The notes: generated by a model from the sequence alone, not told the origin. Positions 1-14,156 are shown, counted from the first letter of the stretch. The stretch: DNA of 64,000 bases from Rhynochetos jubatus (GCA_027574665.1 CM050651.1:4651501-4715500), one strand, 5' to 3'. Numbers and translations are program-made.

Positions 1-1190
1 GAGATCCTGGGAGATTTTTTTCTCCATGCTGACACTGCAGTGGTCAGAGTGAAGCAAGCACCTAGATGCATCGCTTGCTTGTTAAAGGTTTTGATAAGAA
101 ACAATTTATCTGTAGGTTTGAATATGCTGGAAGATTACAGAGATTTAACATCTTAAATATAATTTGCAGCTTTGCATTTAAGAGCATTCATACTTTTGAG
201 CCTGAAAATATTTGGAAGAATGCTTACTAACGGTGAAACCAATAATAGATTGATCTACTTCATCTAATTTATCAACATGTGCTCGGGCTGATGTGATACA
301 GGAGATCGACTTCATGACCTCAGGAACAGAGGCCCCATATTATTTATCCAGAAATTTCTAAAGCCCCAAGGGAAACTCCTCAACGCACAGACAAGAATCC
401 ACCCAGGAATTCTTTCCCACTCAGAGTTTATGGGTTTTTTGGTGTGGTTTTGGCTGTTTGTTTTCATTGGTTTTAATTTATTACATTTATCAAATCTCTG
501 CCATTTAGTACCAGGCTTTTCTACAGGACAAACAAGTAGAGTTCCCAAGCTAAAAGTCCTGTGTAATAGCAGCACACTTTCTCGTCTTGATCCTGATAAT
601 TTGCTCGTAGTAAACCACAAGAGAAATGCAAAGGAATGGTAATCTGAAAATAAAGAAAGATGGGAAACTGCAGATTTCCTAACAGCAGTGAGACAGCAAA
701 CATGATTGGTTTCTTAATTTCAGATAATGTTTCCCTAGGAACTCATACAAAACACAGTTCCTTTAGTATACTTTTAAGGATAAAACTCTACCAAAATCAC
801 TCTGTGAGTATGCTTAATGTATTCAACCTCTTGCTTCAGGGTCTCTCTCTGTTCTTGTGTGATTTTTTCCTGCTGTACTCAAATACATAAATTCAAGGTT
901 TTATTCTGAAAACCTGTTATTTTTGCAGTGATTTGCTTTCTTGATTTCCCTCCTACATATCAGTCTGCCTCTTCATCATGAAATCATTGTTAATTTCCCT
1001 TCCACTTCTGTTTTCCAAAGTGTCTTCTCTAATTCCACAATCAGAGATAGATGAGATCCCCACCCTCAATCTTTAAGCTAATTATTTAAAAACTAACTTG
1101 TCGGTCCTAACGTAACTCTATTCGTTCACACTGCAGCCTGGCCCATTAGGATCTTTATGTAGCCATTAGCTATCAAAAAACCCCCAACGC

Positions 1191-1208
1191 CAACAACAAC
1201 AACAACAA
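1191..1208. repeat. (CAA)n short microsatellite
   Basis: Six tandem CAA units run directly into AAA. The repeat is short and likely to be length-variable. Confidence 0.9.
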
Positions 1209-1721
1209 AATCAGATAGCAAAGAAAATAATAAATCAGGGACGGGTATCAAATCCACAGCTGGCATACACTGACTCTGCTTATGCAAGTTTGCTATAGTA
1301 CCATTAGAGGATCTGCACCCTGTTCTCTACTTCAATCATTTCTCTTCATCTGTATCTCTAAAGGCAAAAGTAACCATGACGTTTAAAGGGTTCTGCCTCT
1401 TTTTTCCTTGGTTTCTTCAAGAGTAACTTTCAAATGGAACCAATATGTGCAGCCAGTAAGTATTTTTGATAGAAGACAGAATGACTTTCCATTTTTTCCC
1501 CGTCAGCCCTACATCCTCCTCCTTGTCATCCTCATACCTTTCCCCTCACTGCTACAAAAATATGAACGAGTGTTACGAGACAGCCCCAAAATGACCTCTA
1601 GAAGAAATTCCTGTCTATCAGGCTGAAACACTAAGAGAAAAACAACACTCCCATGTTTTAAAAGTAATGATTTTCAAAATTCCTCTCACCTTCCTAACTC
1701 ACACAGATTATAAAAGCCTAC

Positions 1722-1792
1722 CTTTTGGTCTCCATGCAACGGCTTATTGTCAGACGCTCCACATAGTCCACAGCCGTATCTCTAAATGGCCT
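1722..1792 (-). other. candidate internal exon, unidentified
   Basis: Read on the - strand, this 71-nt segment follows a pyrimidine-rich stretch ending in ATAG and is followed by the donor match AAAAG|GTAGGC. Its phase-0 frame is open and gives a mixed, protein-like peptide containing FRDTAVDYVERLTISR. It ends with two spare bases (AG), so it would have to join an exon that supplies one base. The family is not recognised. Openness over 23 codons is weak evidence, because a random AT-rich segment often has one open frame. A pseudo-exon is a real alternative. Confidence 0.18.
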
Positions 1793-3703
1793 CTATATGA
1801 AAATGAAGTTTTCATTCCTTCACCTGGTGACACTTTCTATTGCAGCACAGTGGTTTATTTATTTTCTTTAACCTTGGGCTAATAATAAACTGCAAATAGA
1901 AATTATTTGTGAAAGTATAATTGCTCAGTGGTTGTATAAAACGCGTATTGTAGGGGTGGGAATGGGAAGAGCACTGAAGGATATACCTTATTCAGTGCAG
2001 CTGAGAAAAGCAACAGAGAACCTCAGCCGAGAGGAAAGGGAGCCTTGGTGAGGTCTCCATTTCTTTGTCACTCCTTTCTGACACTGAGTCGTAATAGTGA
2101 CTGATCTGCAGATAGAAAGGCAGGAGCTAATCACCACGCTTCTTTATCCATAAGGAGAAACAAAATGAGAGAGATGCACAGAAAAAAGCACCTAAATTAT
2201 ATTTACTGCAAGGCTGTACATCACCCTTCCCTTCTCTGTTTCCTACAGACTTACTTCCACCACCCTGTAGGTCACAGTTAGGCTAGTACTGTGAAGAGAC
2301 AGGGCTTCCTTCCCTTGACTCAGAACCTGAGCTGTATGTCACCTTAATTTAGTAATTTCAATTTTAGAAAAGAAAGCATGGTGTATGGTAAACCATAACT
2401 TTCATTTCCTCCTATAAAAAATGCAAAAGGTTATTAAAAAATTCTCATTCTGCTCCAGAGCCCTGAAACTAAATCATTGATTTCATAATCTTTAAATTTT
2501 AATTAAAACTAAACTCTTGCAAAACAGATCAGAAATACATAAATATCGTGTGTTGAGAATACCAAAGAATTGTTCCGACAAGGTACGGTGTCCGTCCCTC
2601 TGTCTCTGTGGATGTAGCACGGTACATAAATGTGTTTTGAGGAGATTTCCTCAGTCCTAGCTTCAGCTTGTGATCAAAGGAGCTTGTCAAATAAACGTCA
2701 CAAAATTGTCACTACATTAAAAATGAACATTTTTAAAAATTTTATTTATCTTTAAAAACTGGCTAAGGTTATTACCATTAGAAACTAGTAAATGCCCTAG
2801 AATCCACCAGAGAATGCACTTCAAAAGAAAGGCCCATTACCCTGCGTGCTGCGTTTAGCGGGTTCCCCATGGCTGGCTTTTGTGGGGAGGATAATGCCTC
2901 GCAGGGTGTTCCACCCGCTTCCACCATGGTAAATGCCAGGAGAGTCTGCCACGGGAATAATGACAACCCTTTTTTCCTTCACAGTCCATTCGTCAAGTTT
3001 TCAGTCTTATCTATGTGACACAACCCCCTTCCCCAAAGATTATTTAAAGCGTAGAATGTTTTCACTGGCATGTGTATTCCACAACCCTTTGCACTCCGAG
3101 TGATTACGGCTTTTGAACTGTTTTACAGAATTACAACAAAAAACATTCTAGAAGATGTAGATGTTAACATCAAACAATACTAGAAAACTTGCACACGACT
3201 GAAAACTGGCACCGTCAGCTGCTGCATACCTGGAGTAGCTTTATGCAGATGAGAAGCCCAAATGATCTAAACGGACTTCTTCCTGCCAGGAAAACCGAGC
3301 ACAAGCTAAGATAATTTCTGCAGTCAGGGCTGCTGGTTAGGAAAAGCTGTGCTTGCTACAAAACCCTTGCTGGTTTGAACCTGTGGCAATGAAGTTACGT
3401 GGTTTTATCTTAGTTACCTTTGTTGCTAAAACCTGGAAACAAACCAAAACATTTTGGGTGAAGACTTAGCTGTAAAGTTTTAAAATAAGTGTATATCCAA
3501 ATGCTACCAGCAGAAAGCAGCTGAAAGGAATATTCACTGGTCCCATATACTATTAGAAGATCCTAATTTTTAGATTCTTCTTTTAGTTGCTTAAGCATTT
3601 TCTAGTTTCTGTAGGGAGGGCTCATTCCTCTCCGTCTCTAATCTTTGCTTGCGAGAATTTACCTTGTGCTGATTATTTTAAAAATATTTCAGAATGCTTC
3701 AGC

Positions 3704-3720
3704 AAAAAAAAAAAAAAAAA
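3704..3720 (+). repeat. A17 homopolymer
   Basis: Seventeen consecutive A residues. No recognisable retroposon body precedes it, so it may be a simple slippage tract or the tail of an unrecognisably old retroposon. Confidence 0.95.
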
Positions 3721-5389
3721 TCTCAAACTGTTTCCAAGACTAGAGTGAAATACTGTTTTAAATACACAAATAATTTTGTAGCCAGTTCCTGCAAAGGCTG
3801 TAGCATTTCCAGTTTTGCAGCAGAGACCTGAAACTCACTTGGGATTGTCTCTTGCTACAAGGACTCGTCTTCTGCTGGATACGGGAAAAAGCAAATGCTA
3901 AAGCCATCCTAAGACTTTGATCACGCTTTGCATATGCTCAGCATTTTGGCAGATGAATTCTCTAAAGAGCCCATCTGCACTGACCTGCTCCAAACCACGA
4001 CTGCAGGGACTGTGTGGAATTTCAGCTGTAACTGCGGCAGCTAGATGCCACTGTGGCACAAAGCACTGTAACTGCAAGCAAAGATCCCTTCTGCTTCCCT
4101 GCTCGCTGTCTGCCAGGCACACAGGAGGAAGAGGGAAGCAGCCAAACGTACACGGAAACAGGACCAGGAGGTGGACAGGTTCAGAAGGGAAGGCCAGGAA
4201 TCAAGAAGTCAGGAGGGAATGAGAGAAGGAATTAGGCTCGAGAAGATACTGAAAAAATAATCCAGGACTATGGGGGAAGACTTAGAAAATAAAGTGAGCA
4301 GGAGCCAGGGAGTGGCTCAAGACTTCACAGTGCAAAGGCAGAAAAGGCAGGAGAAACTGGATCCAAGTCCATCGTTCTTTTTCTAGAGCTTGAAACAGGA
4401 GCTGAAAAATTTGGTGTTAAACATTTCTCTTCACTGCCTTAGTGACAGAGAGAGATCCTGTGGATCTTGATGCGGATTAGACATAGTAACTCTGCTGAAT
4501 ATTTGAATTTTCAAAAACTGAGTGAAGAATGGGAGTGTGAAGAAAAATGGCAAGCCAAACCTAAGGGTCCTGATCATTCCACAGCATACCTGGTAAAAAA
4601 AAATAATTCCTTCACTTGTATAGCTCGGGTTTTGTTGCAAAGAATCATTTACAGCATCAAGCATGGTTACTGCAATGAACAACGAAAGTCTTGAGCCTGG
4701 TATGATAAAAGTTTTGAGTAGCTTATTCTACACAGAGATCTATAAGAAGAACGCACACACGTGGGGAACAACAAAAAAAAGAAATTGTATAACACAAACT
4801 ACTGCTGTGAAACACAACGTCATACCAAGAAGATGGCTGAAGAGAACCTGAAAAGCTCCCTTTACACTACGCAAAACGACGTTAGCCCGTGACAAATATG
4901 TCCCTGAAGAGAAATTAAACATCTTGTCTTAGAACTCCTGTCACAGCCTGAACTTCTTGGAATTACTATTTGATTGAGGGAGAGAGCTCTACTTGCTTTA
5001 TAAAGCTGAGCCACTCAACAATAGTACTCTCCCATTTGTCCTTGACAGCTGTATTTTTTTTTTTTTTATGACATTTATTTGCTTGGATTTAAAAGTTTCG
5101 GTCCTTATTACTGCAGCTCCGTAAAAACGACAAAAATAACACAGTATTAATTTCCAGAAACTGAAGAGATGGAGTTGACTTCTGTTGAATTTAAATTTTC
5201 AACCCTGCTCTGGAAATCTAGGAGATCCAGTTGGTGAGCCCTCTCAACAACACAAGTAATTTTACAGCAGGGACCGTGGAAGTCGTGCTGGGGAAGTTAT
5301 GTTGATCACTAGTGGGGACTTTATCTGGAGGAAAAAAAAATAAACCTACAAAATTACCTGAACAGACAAAAAACCCACACACAAACAGA

Positions 5390-5940
5390 AAAGTCACACC
5401 CAGCCCTTTCTCTACCTCCTTTCCCCTTTGGGTTCACAGACCCTCTCCTCTTCCTGCTGTTTCATAGGATCCTAACCTTATCCTAGGGTTGCTTTCTTCA
5501 CGCACGTCAAGAAAAGCAGCAGCACCGCAGCTGGACCACACAGGCACACTGACATGCGGTTTGGTGTCCAACACCAGGAGAGAGAGAGGCTCGTGCTCTG
5601 CCACAGGGACAGTGCCTCTGTCCCATCTCCAGCAGCTCCAGCCTTGCTCGCTCCAGTTTGCAGGCAGGGTGTTGCCCAGTTAGCAGCTCACCATCACGGA
5701 AGAAGGGGTGGTTGAAGTCTGTGATTGATGCGGGGGGGAAGAGAAACACCACATACACAGGTACTAGAGACAGAGCACCACACCCCTGAGATGCAGAAGA
5801 ACCTGATTCACTTCCCTGCTGCAGCTGGGCAACACGGAGATCATGCAGTTCCCACATCTTCGACAAGCCCAGGAAGGCTGGCAGACCGACACTGCTCTCT
5901 GACCTGGTACAATCCCTCGGAAACAAGGCTGACTAGCAGG
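5390..5940. other. GC-richer patch with overlapping chance ORFs
   Basis: This segment is visibly richer in G and C than its flanks and carries scattered CpG sites, for example around 5500-5560. Frames are open on both strands at once, including 139 codons on the - strand (5507-5926) and 110 on the + strand (5725-6057). Opposing open frames are expected where GC content rises and stops become rare. The - strand peptide has no motif I recognise, and there is no Kozak-like or splice context that favours it. It could be an eroded retroelement, a regulatory element or simple GC variation. Confidence 0.4.
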
Positions 5941-8099
5941 AGCTTTCTGATGGAAAAACACTGTCAAAAAACGTTCCGTCAAAGGAACTGTATTTGGTTT
6001 TTCAGGTTTGTTCCAAGATTTTTTTTGCTGCAGAACATATTATGCCGCCCACATTAGACAGCCTCACAGTTATTAATGCATTGCAGAGACCTTGAAATCT
6101 CAATCTGATATACGGCTACTTCAGTCTGTGCTTCTTCCTACCCCATTATAAACTCGACCTTAATTAACCCTCTTAGTGAAATGGAGTTTGTTGACTCTCA
6201 AGGACAGTCTCATTGAAAAACAATGTTGCAATGTCACTCAAAAGCTAAAGTAAGGCTGCATTATAAAGGGATTTGTACTAATAACCCTTCAATATTAATA
6301 GCTACTTATGCTATGTGGTTTATATAAACTTATCTACATAAGCTAGGATTGAGAACTGTCTTTCCCAGACTTTAAAAAAGTCTACATTTCCTTTAGGAAA
6401 ATCTATTTCTCTTTGGCAATCACTACACCAATGTTGTAAACAACAACAACAAAAAAAGTGTAAATGTGCAGTTCAAATCAAATATGGCAGATGAATTTCA
6501 CCAGCTGTAAATCAAAATACTCCCTGTCAAACTAGGATATCTAGTTAGCACAGTAACTTCTACTGCAGCTTCCTAATGGAAATGTTTGTCCCCTCCCACT
6601 TTAAGTAGTTTTATAGAGAAATTTGATTTAAACATCTTTGGAAGAGTTGGATTTGGCAATGATCACAGCTGCCTTGCATCATCTGAAGGTCTTGGAACAT
6701 GCTCAGGGCTGACGGTGAGAAGGGACCATATTAGCATCCTATGTGTATATGCTGCAAATATGACATAACAGCAATTGATCTTTTACAGCGATCTTTAAAG
6801 GGAGCATATGCTTTCTTATGAAAACAACAGATCACTCAGAACTGAATCGCTTTCTTTGTCCAGAGTTTAAAGGTATAGGCTCCAGGAGCTGATGGTCACA
6901 TTTGTTGGCCTTACACACCGCTGTGCCAGTCCTCACTTTCAAGAGCTATAATAAGCTGTAGTTATTGCTCAGACTATTTAGGGACTGAACAAAGATTATG
7001 AGTTAGTTTAATAATGAAAATATTCATACAGAGCATGTAAGTAGCTGAAGTTATAAAAAATCCAACTGGCATTTTCTGAATGGTATTTGAACATTAATGT
7101 TTTTCTCCCCATAAATTACAACCTAACTACTTTATGGATGTACAGTGCATTTATTACCTTGTCACGAAGCACATTTTATCCTCTTGATTCTGAATAACAG
7201 TATGCATGTATAGCACCAGTACAAAACAAGGGAATTTGAGACATTTACATGCCAGGGAACTAAAAATAAAAGCTATTATTTACCGGTGGGTTAATATTCA
7301 AGCATTTCTCAGTAGTTGGCATGGTACCTGAAACTTGCAGAACCTTATATTTTCACTCAGGTCTAGAGTATTTCTCATTCAGTTTATTTTTCTACTACTG
7401 TGCTAAAGTATTTAAGTAAAACCCAAAATAATTACATACTGTGTACACTACAAAGCATGTGCTACTATGCAAAGACTGCAGCCTTGGCGGGTGAAAAGGG
7501 AAACACTCCTTAGCATGTAAGCGTATGTCTCTGTGGGCAGTGCTTTTTATCAGAAGTTTCTAGTCTTTCACCAAAGCTCCGTGCTGGGGGAGGCTGGTCA
7601 ATACTCCACTTTGGGGAGTAGCTCACAGCGCACGACCTGCACACATCCAGTCCTCCTGCCAGTGTTCCTGCACTACTAATTGCATAGACTAGCAAATGTG
7701 GTTCATAAGCACTGAAACCTCTCACCTGCCCTCTGCAGAGACTCCTTCCCCATATGAATACAGCACAGAAATAAAATTCAGTCATGGTTTTGTCTAAGAT
7801 CCAGCAGAATAGTAAGAGGTCTTTGCTCTGCAGTGGACCTGGAGATGACTAATGACTGTCAGTCCCTGGTTCCTTCACCTGCATTATTACAGTAAGAGGT
7901 TTCTCTTACATGCCTACTAATATAAACTAATATGCTTGAAAATTATCAAAAAGACATTAGATGATAGCTGATGTTACTACATTAACAAAGAAAGGATTGT
8001 GTCTTGCTGAAAGGGAAAGAACTCTCAAACACAAAGCCAAATTCTGAAATGAGTTTACAGTCAAATGCTAGAGAGTTTTGCAAGCATCACCGTGCCTAC

Positions 8100-8177
8100 C
8101 TGTGACTGTAAAATTTGTGATTCTTTGTCCAAGTCATGCAGCCACGTTAGCACAAAATCTAAATTATTCCTCTCATA
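8100..8177 (-). other. candidate internal exon, unidentified
   Basis: On the - strand this 78-nt segment lies between an acceptor match (pyrimidine-rich, ending TTCAG) and a donor match CACAG|GTAGGC. The phase-0 frame is open throughout, 26 codons, and reads YERNNLDFVLTWLHDLDK followed by ESQILQSQ. That is an amphipathic, helix-like composition. With phase 0 at both ends it could be spliced in frame between the candidates at 29179-29256 and 1722-1792. I do not recognise the protein. Intronic pseudo-exons with equally good sites are common, so this stays speculative. Confidence 0.22.
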
Positions 8178-8514
8178 CTGAATACTCAATTAGAGAAACC
8201 TAACTGTTCCTTTTTTTTTTTTTCCCCCTTGAAGCTCTTCCAGATTTTATGTGGTCACAGTAGCCTGGCAAAATTATTTAGGATAAAGTAATAATTTTAC
8301 CTACAGTGTATGAAATTATCAGCCGTCAGAATAAGCCTTTATAAAGTTTCTTTTGAATGAAATTAATTTAATCATTTCAACAAGTCACCTTGACTGTTAA
8401 GCTGACCAGACGATTTTAGTACAAAATAGTTTGCAGGCCATATATTTCATCCCTTAAATACCATAGGAGAGGAAGGATTCAAGGATTGCTTTACCTTAAC
8501 TAGTGTACCTTTAG

Positions 8515-8530
8515 AAAAAAAAAAAAAAAA
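8515..8530 (+). repeat. A16 homopolymer
   Basis: Sixteen A residues followed by an A/C-rich stretch. No retroposon body is recognisable upstream. Confidence 0.95.
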
Positions 8531-11478
8531 GAAACAAACCCCACAACCATTCAACCAAAAAAAATATCCCCCATCAGCAAATCAACTTGTTGTTAAAAGG
8601 ACTCAGTATGGCGAGCATTCAAAATGTACTGTATGCTATTTGTTCCCTTCTCTACCATTTCCTTCATGAGGTTTCATCCTGGGACATGATCTACGGACCA
8701 CCACTTCCCTGTTGTGTATAGTTATATGTCAGTAAAGGCCAAATTAAACCACAACTGTGTGTGATGAAGTTGGGGACTATGAATCTGAGTAGTTTATGTA
8801 TCCAACTCAAGATTTATCATCTTTACAGTCTTTATTTGCCATTCTGGCATACACAGAGCATATTTTCTCTTTCTCCTATGACAAATAACCTTTAGGATCT
8901 AGGACTCAATTTTTCAAATATGTCAAAGTGTTTAGCAATGCTTAAAAAGGTAACATTTCTCGCTGTGGAATGTGAAACTTTTAGATTGATGACATTGTTC
9001 TGGACTATTTAACCAAAACAGGAAAGCCTAACACACTGCTGGAAATGATCTGCTGGTGAGTTTTTGTTTTTACTTCCCTCTAATATCACATAAATTGTGC
9101 AAGCTAATTCCATTTATTTTCTCAGGTAGCCTACAGTAAATGCATTCAAGAAAATAGTTACTTTTTCTATATATAAATTGTATAAGGAAACAGCTGCTTT
9201 AAAACCAAAATTGATGAAATACACCATAAATGTGGGCGAATAGCAGAATGCATCTTTGCCATTTTTGCTATTCTAAGGTGGAACAGCTTGACAATTTTCC
9301 TTAGGTAACAAAGTAATGACATGATTTATTTTAACCTAACTATCTATTTTTGGGTGTTTGTAGCTAAGAAAACACGTATTTTCAATTCTAGTATCTGTAA
9401 GAATTCCATCTGATCTATCCAGCATTAAATATATATATTGAGTTACATCCAAAAGTGATAGATTTCCCTTTTCAGAAAAGTCTGAATATGCAGAGGTTGG
9501 CAGCCTGAAAATAATGTTTCACAAATGAGCAGTCCATGCTATGCTTTCAGTTTTCAGTAGGGGGAAAGAAAAAAAAGGAGAGAGTCCCTGAAAATTAACC
9601 ACATACAGAGCTTGATAAAGTTGTAGGGATTTCAGCTGGTATTTCCTGAATACCTGACCCTTTTTTTTTTTTTAGAAGGATGATGAGCTACGCATTTTAC
9701 AGATGGACAATACATGTACCAATCTGCATGTGGTAAAAAAATATACCTTGAATAAACATGACCAGGGAAACAAAAGGGGAAAATATTAACTCATTTAATA
9801 GCATTAAAAGGACAGTCAGTGTATGTAAGAACCTCTGTCGGAATGAGTCTGTCCTGATGACACCCCACGAGGAAACAGAAAATAGAAGTGACTTCTATCA
9901 AAACAGCTCAACATCCCCTCACTTCCTTTCTCAAGATCCATTCTGAACAAAGCACACTGAAATCTGAGAATTAGGACCCACACCTCCTGTACTACATATA
10001 TCTCTATCTCTGCATGTGTGTATACATATCCCTACGCTAGAATGTATCGTTCTAAAGAAATCTACGTTTCTGTCTCCAAGCAAGCCTTCCCCACGATCCC
10101 AATGCCCACTTTATGCTGAGTGTTGTAGATACAGATACTTAGAAGGCAAAGAACACATCTCATTGTTTTCAAAGCCATTACTGTAATCAAGTCAGACAAT
10201 GTATTCGTTTAAAACAATGTATATTAATCCATTATTAGACTCAGAACTGCATTATTAATAAGGATTTTCTTCTTGTTAAATACCACACTTCCATCTGTGA
10301 TACATGGCCACCTAGTGACTAATTTAAATTGATCGAAACGTTTATGTGATATATACTGTTAATTACATTTCACCTTCACCACTTTAACATATTCTGAAAC
10401 AACTGTCAAGGATGCAGCACTAACCTGTAATTGGTGGCTGTGAAACGTGGAGCTTAGATAAAGACTTGGTGAAAACTCTGCTTGCAGTTATCTAACGGCA
10501 TTATTTTAAGAGTCAGGGGCAGCTCCACCATTTAAAAACAGATGTGCATGAATTCGTGTTTGGGAGAAAAATTTAAAAATTATCTAACATACTGATAGGG
10601 AACAGGGAGATACTTGTTTGGCAGGCCTTTTTTTGATTTTTTTTATCTAGGTTTAAAATGTAACCATTTTTTTTTTAATGTTGCAACTAAAACCAGTTCT
10701 TACTAAAATATAGACCACTTTGTTCAGCTTCTACTGAAACCAAGAAGGTTTCAGAGTTTAAGAAGTTTCCATATGTGTTTGGTTCACTGTGAGATTAGGT
10801 AAAATATATACAATTATTTTTATATTTCTGCAATTCCAGGTTTTCTCCACAACTACAAATATTTACACGATCCTCAACCATATTCCTATTCTTGATGCTG
10901 CCATTTCATGTTTGGTGGGTTTTTTTCTGATGTCTTATAGCACATTTCCTATAAAGTATAAGCCACCAGAGAAATAGTATTTGGAGGTGCAAATGAGTAT
11001 TTGAGTTCTGCACATTAAGCTCTCAGGTTCTTACATCCGTAGTGAATGCTCACACAGATTAAAATCCAGACAGTTGCCTGCTTATTGTGCAGCACGTCAT
11101 CCTAATTACAGAAGCACATTGCTAGTAAGTTTTGTTTACAGATAACAATTTTACATAGTGTACTGTGTAATGTACGCAATCCCTACTAACTACCATGAGT
11201 AAAATAAGGAATAGGAATGGGAAATCTGTTTATTAGCTTGCTCTAACTGATTTTCTTGCTGTAATTCCCGTGTTCTCATTAGATTTGAGAAGTTCACATT
11301 TGTACTCGCTAGTACAAACCAGAGCGGTAATTTGAAAAGTGATGATGACATTTGGATAGGTGATCTCTTGGACTCCTGCTTCCAACAAAATAACCACACA
11401 GCAACAAATACGAAGAAGGAAAAATATCCAAGACCTCCAGGTAGAGAGGATGGAGAAGGGAGATTACATAAATAAATG

Positions 11479-11512
11479 GTCCTGACAGTTCTTTATTCAG
11501 TCCTGACAGTTC
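11479..11512. repeat. 13-bp direct repeat, 21-bp period
   Basis: GTCCTGACAGTTC occurs at 11479-11491 and again at 11500-11512. It looks like a small local duplication. No flanking mobile element is visible. Confidence 0.85.
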
Positions 11513-14156
11513 ATGGCAATTGAAGGCTTCTGTATCATTAGTCATGACACAGCGCACTTCCCCTCTCTCTCTAGCTTTCCATACATTTTCCAGCTCTTTT
11601 CTCATTTGTAAAGTTTAAATGTATGATTGTTTTAGCATTGCTTTTTAGGGTTTTAAATTAAGTTTGAGGTTTGTTTGGTCTCACTGTGAAGTCAGTTTAT
11701 ATTTCCACTAGTAATGAATGAAACCTTGACAGACTATAAGAAACACTTCAAATTTGCTGCTACTGTGTGAAAGATTGTTTTCACTCTGTATTAAATTTTC
11801 ATTGGAGATTTGTTCTGTAACATTACCTATTCTCTATTCATAATTAAAAAAATAAAAGGGCTGCTGAGGATGAAAACAAACAGCCCCTTCCCCCAAGTAA
11901 TTATATCTGACCTTTACTTGCTGTGCAGTTTGCAGCATGAAAGTGCTGGAAGGAGCAGGAGCAGTCTCAGATAATGGGTATTGCTTCACAGAGGAAATAC
12001 TTCAGAAGTTGCAAGTGGTAACAAAAGGAAGTGGTGTTTGCTATTGCACTGCCTGTATCAAATATCAGTTGGTCACTCCGATTCAGTACTAAGCTGGGAC
12101 CAATTACTGGCATGTTTCTGGATTATCACTGCCTTTCCATTTTCATGAGGTAGGTCGGGCCTCCAGCTTTCTTGCCACTGTTTCATGTCAAAAACTAATG
12201 CAGTTTCATGTCAGATCTGGGGAGCTTTCTTAAGAGCGCGAGAGAAGAATGCACATCTCCATTTGAGGACTGACCTATGGCTGTTACTGGGCTTAGAAGA
12301 GTTACTTCTGAAATTCCTCCCCTTCACCTCCTCAGCTGGGTGAATCCATTGCTTTCCACCCTGGACGCCTATAACTGGCTGAGGCGCATCAGTAACGATC
12401 ACACTCTCTTTCTTCTCCTCTCTCCAAACACACTCAGCCACAGCTTCTCAATGTCCTGAAAGCTTCTTATCCATCTGCCTTGAAGACCTGCACTATTACG
12501 AGGGGCCAGTACAGTACAGCAGCTTTTTGCCTCTGTGCAAAACTGCGAGGGAGAAATCCACTTTTCCAAAAAGAAATAATAACAGATATGGGAAATTTGT
12601 TTTCCTACTCAAAATATGTGACTAAGGTACTACATGAGAAATAAAAACCCCAAACCATTACATATGTTATTATGAGTTCCAGACTGTGTGTTTCATAACT
12701 GTTATTATTTAGACCAGTTGACAGCCAGGGACAAGGGAAAGGGGGTTTCGTGCTCAGCCAGTCATGTTGGTGGAGGTGACAGTTATGCCCCCTCCATAAG
12801 GGAGACAGTATGCTTACAGCTCCCCTTGATGTTATAAATCCATAAATCCAACTAGCTAATGAGGTAATTTAGAACATACATAGAACTTACAACACACCTT
12901 CCTCGGATCAGATTTCTGTAACAATGCATTTTTAAGCACACCTGGATGATACAGACAGTTTTTACAGGGAATACAGAGACTACTGCAGGGGACTGGCCAT
13001 AATCTCTTCACTTTTGATAAAAGCATTCCAGAGTTTAGCAAATTGGATTGTCAGGAACTTCAGAGACTAAATTTCTGGTCAGCAGTCTCCTTGACAGTCA
13101 TTTGGAAAATGTGTAGAAGAAATGAGACTTTATGGTTAATCCCTAGTGTTACTTTGTGTTAGTTTTAGGGCAGTGGGTGACCCAACTCCAGAATTCCAAC
13201 TTTTATAAAATATAAAGTCAAGCTCCATAATCACTTGTAATTATTAAATATTATTATTCAGAGTATTCACATCTCTCCAGAAATCTGTTTCTGAAAATGT
13301 AAAACATTCTGCCCCTGTATTTATTATTTGCTAACGGGATTAACTGCAATATGCATTCCCTGTAGTAAAGAACGTGTATGTACCTTCAGCATCACAAAAC
13401 AAGCGTTGCCTTTTCCGTCTCTGAGTTACCGAGTGCCGTATTAGGGACAGCATTCATAATCACGCAGCGCAAACAGTCAAGATCACCATAAAATGTTTAG
13501 CCTTCCACCAAGAAGCCAAATAAAAGTTGCTGATAGAAATGGGAACGCAGTCAATATAAAGTACAAAAAGGCAAATATGAGAGTATAAGCATGTAGTCAA
13601 ATTTCATTCTATTTTAAAATCTGCATCATCCGTACAGTTCATACCACAAGACTTTCTTATATAACAGCCCCAGAATATTAATTGATTCTAATGATGATTT
13701 TCTAATTCCTGAGCACAAGGAAACATTGCTCTGTGTACACTGGTTACACAAAGCCCTTCGATCGAATGCATATTTATTTAGTGTTTACCACGCAAATTAT
13801 TCTAATGGGAGAATGTTGTTTCAACACAGTGTGCTGAACATTCCATCTTTCTGAAAGTAAAATGCCATTGCTGTTCCTAATTAAGCTATTTTCCTTTTAA
13901 GTTTTCCAGAGGATGATGTGAATGGTGGCAATATTGATGAAGATTAATTGAACTGAAACTAACAGTGATTCAGCTGTAGATAAGGTTATTCGGCTAGTTA
14001 GCAAATGAAAATTAAAGCCATTTAGAAGCTGAGTATGTAAAGACTTGGCTTTCTTAGTGTCCTGTCGGTATACAGCGGAATAAAATCCAGGAGCTACAGG
14101 AAATAGAGATATTTCAGAGATGCTGGCACTCTTCCAGTGAAAATGCAATGTCCATT

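Larger units (their letters stand above)
1..5389. other. AT-rich non-coding stretch
   Basis: No gene is recognised here. Open frames are all about 100 codons or shorter and overlap on both strands without recognisable domains. The sequence holds a short CAA repeat (1191-1208), an A17 run (3704-3720), a T14 run (5054-5067) and one candidate - strand exon (1722-1792), listed separately. A possible 15-nt microexon at 3418-3432 is discussed as a finding. The composition is typical of vertebrate intron or intergenic DNA. Confidence 0.6.

Noticed and set aside
5507-5926. 139-codon - strand frame in a GC-richer patch
   Set aside because: The opposite strand is open over the same patch too, which points to stop-codon scarcity rather than coding.
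9672-9725. GCATTTTACAGATGG resembling a MIR reverse complement
   Set aside because: Only one block of about 14 bases matches and the neighbouring blocks do not follow in order.
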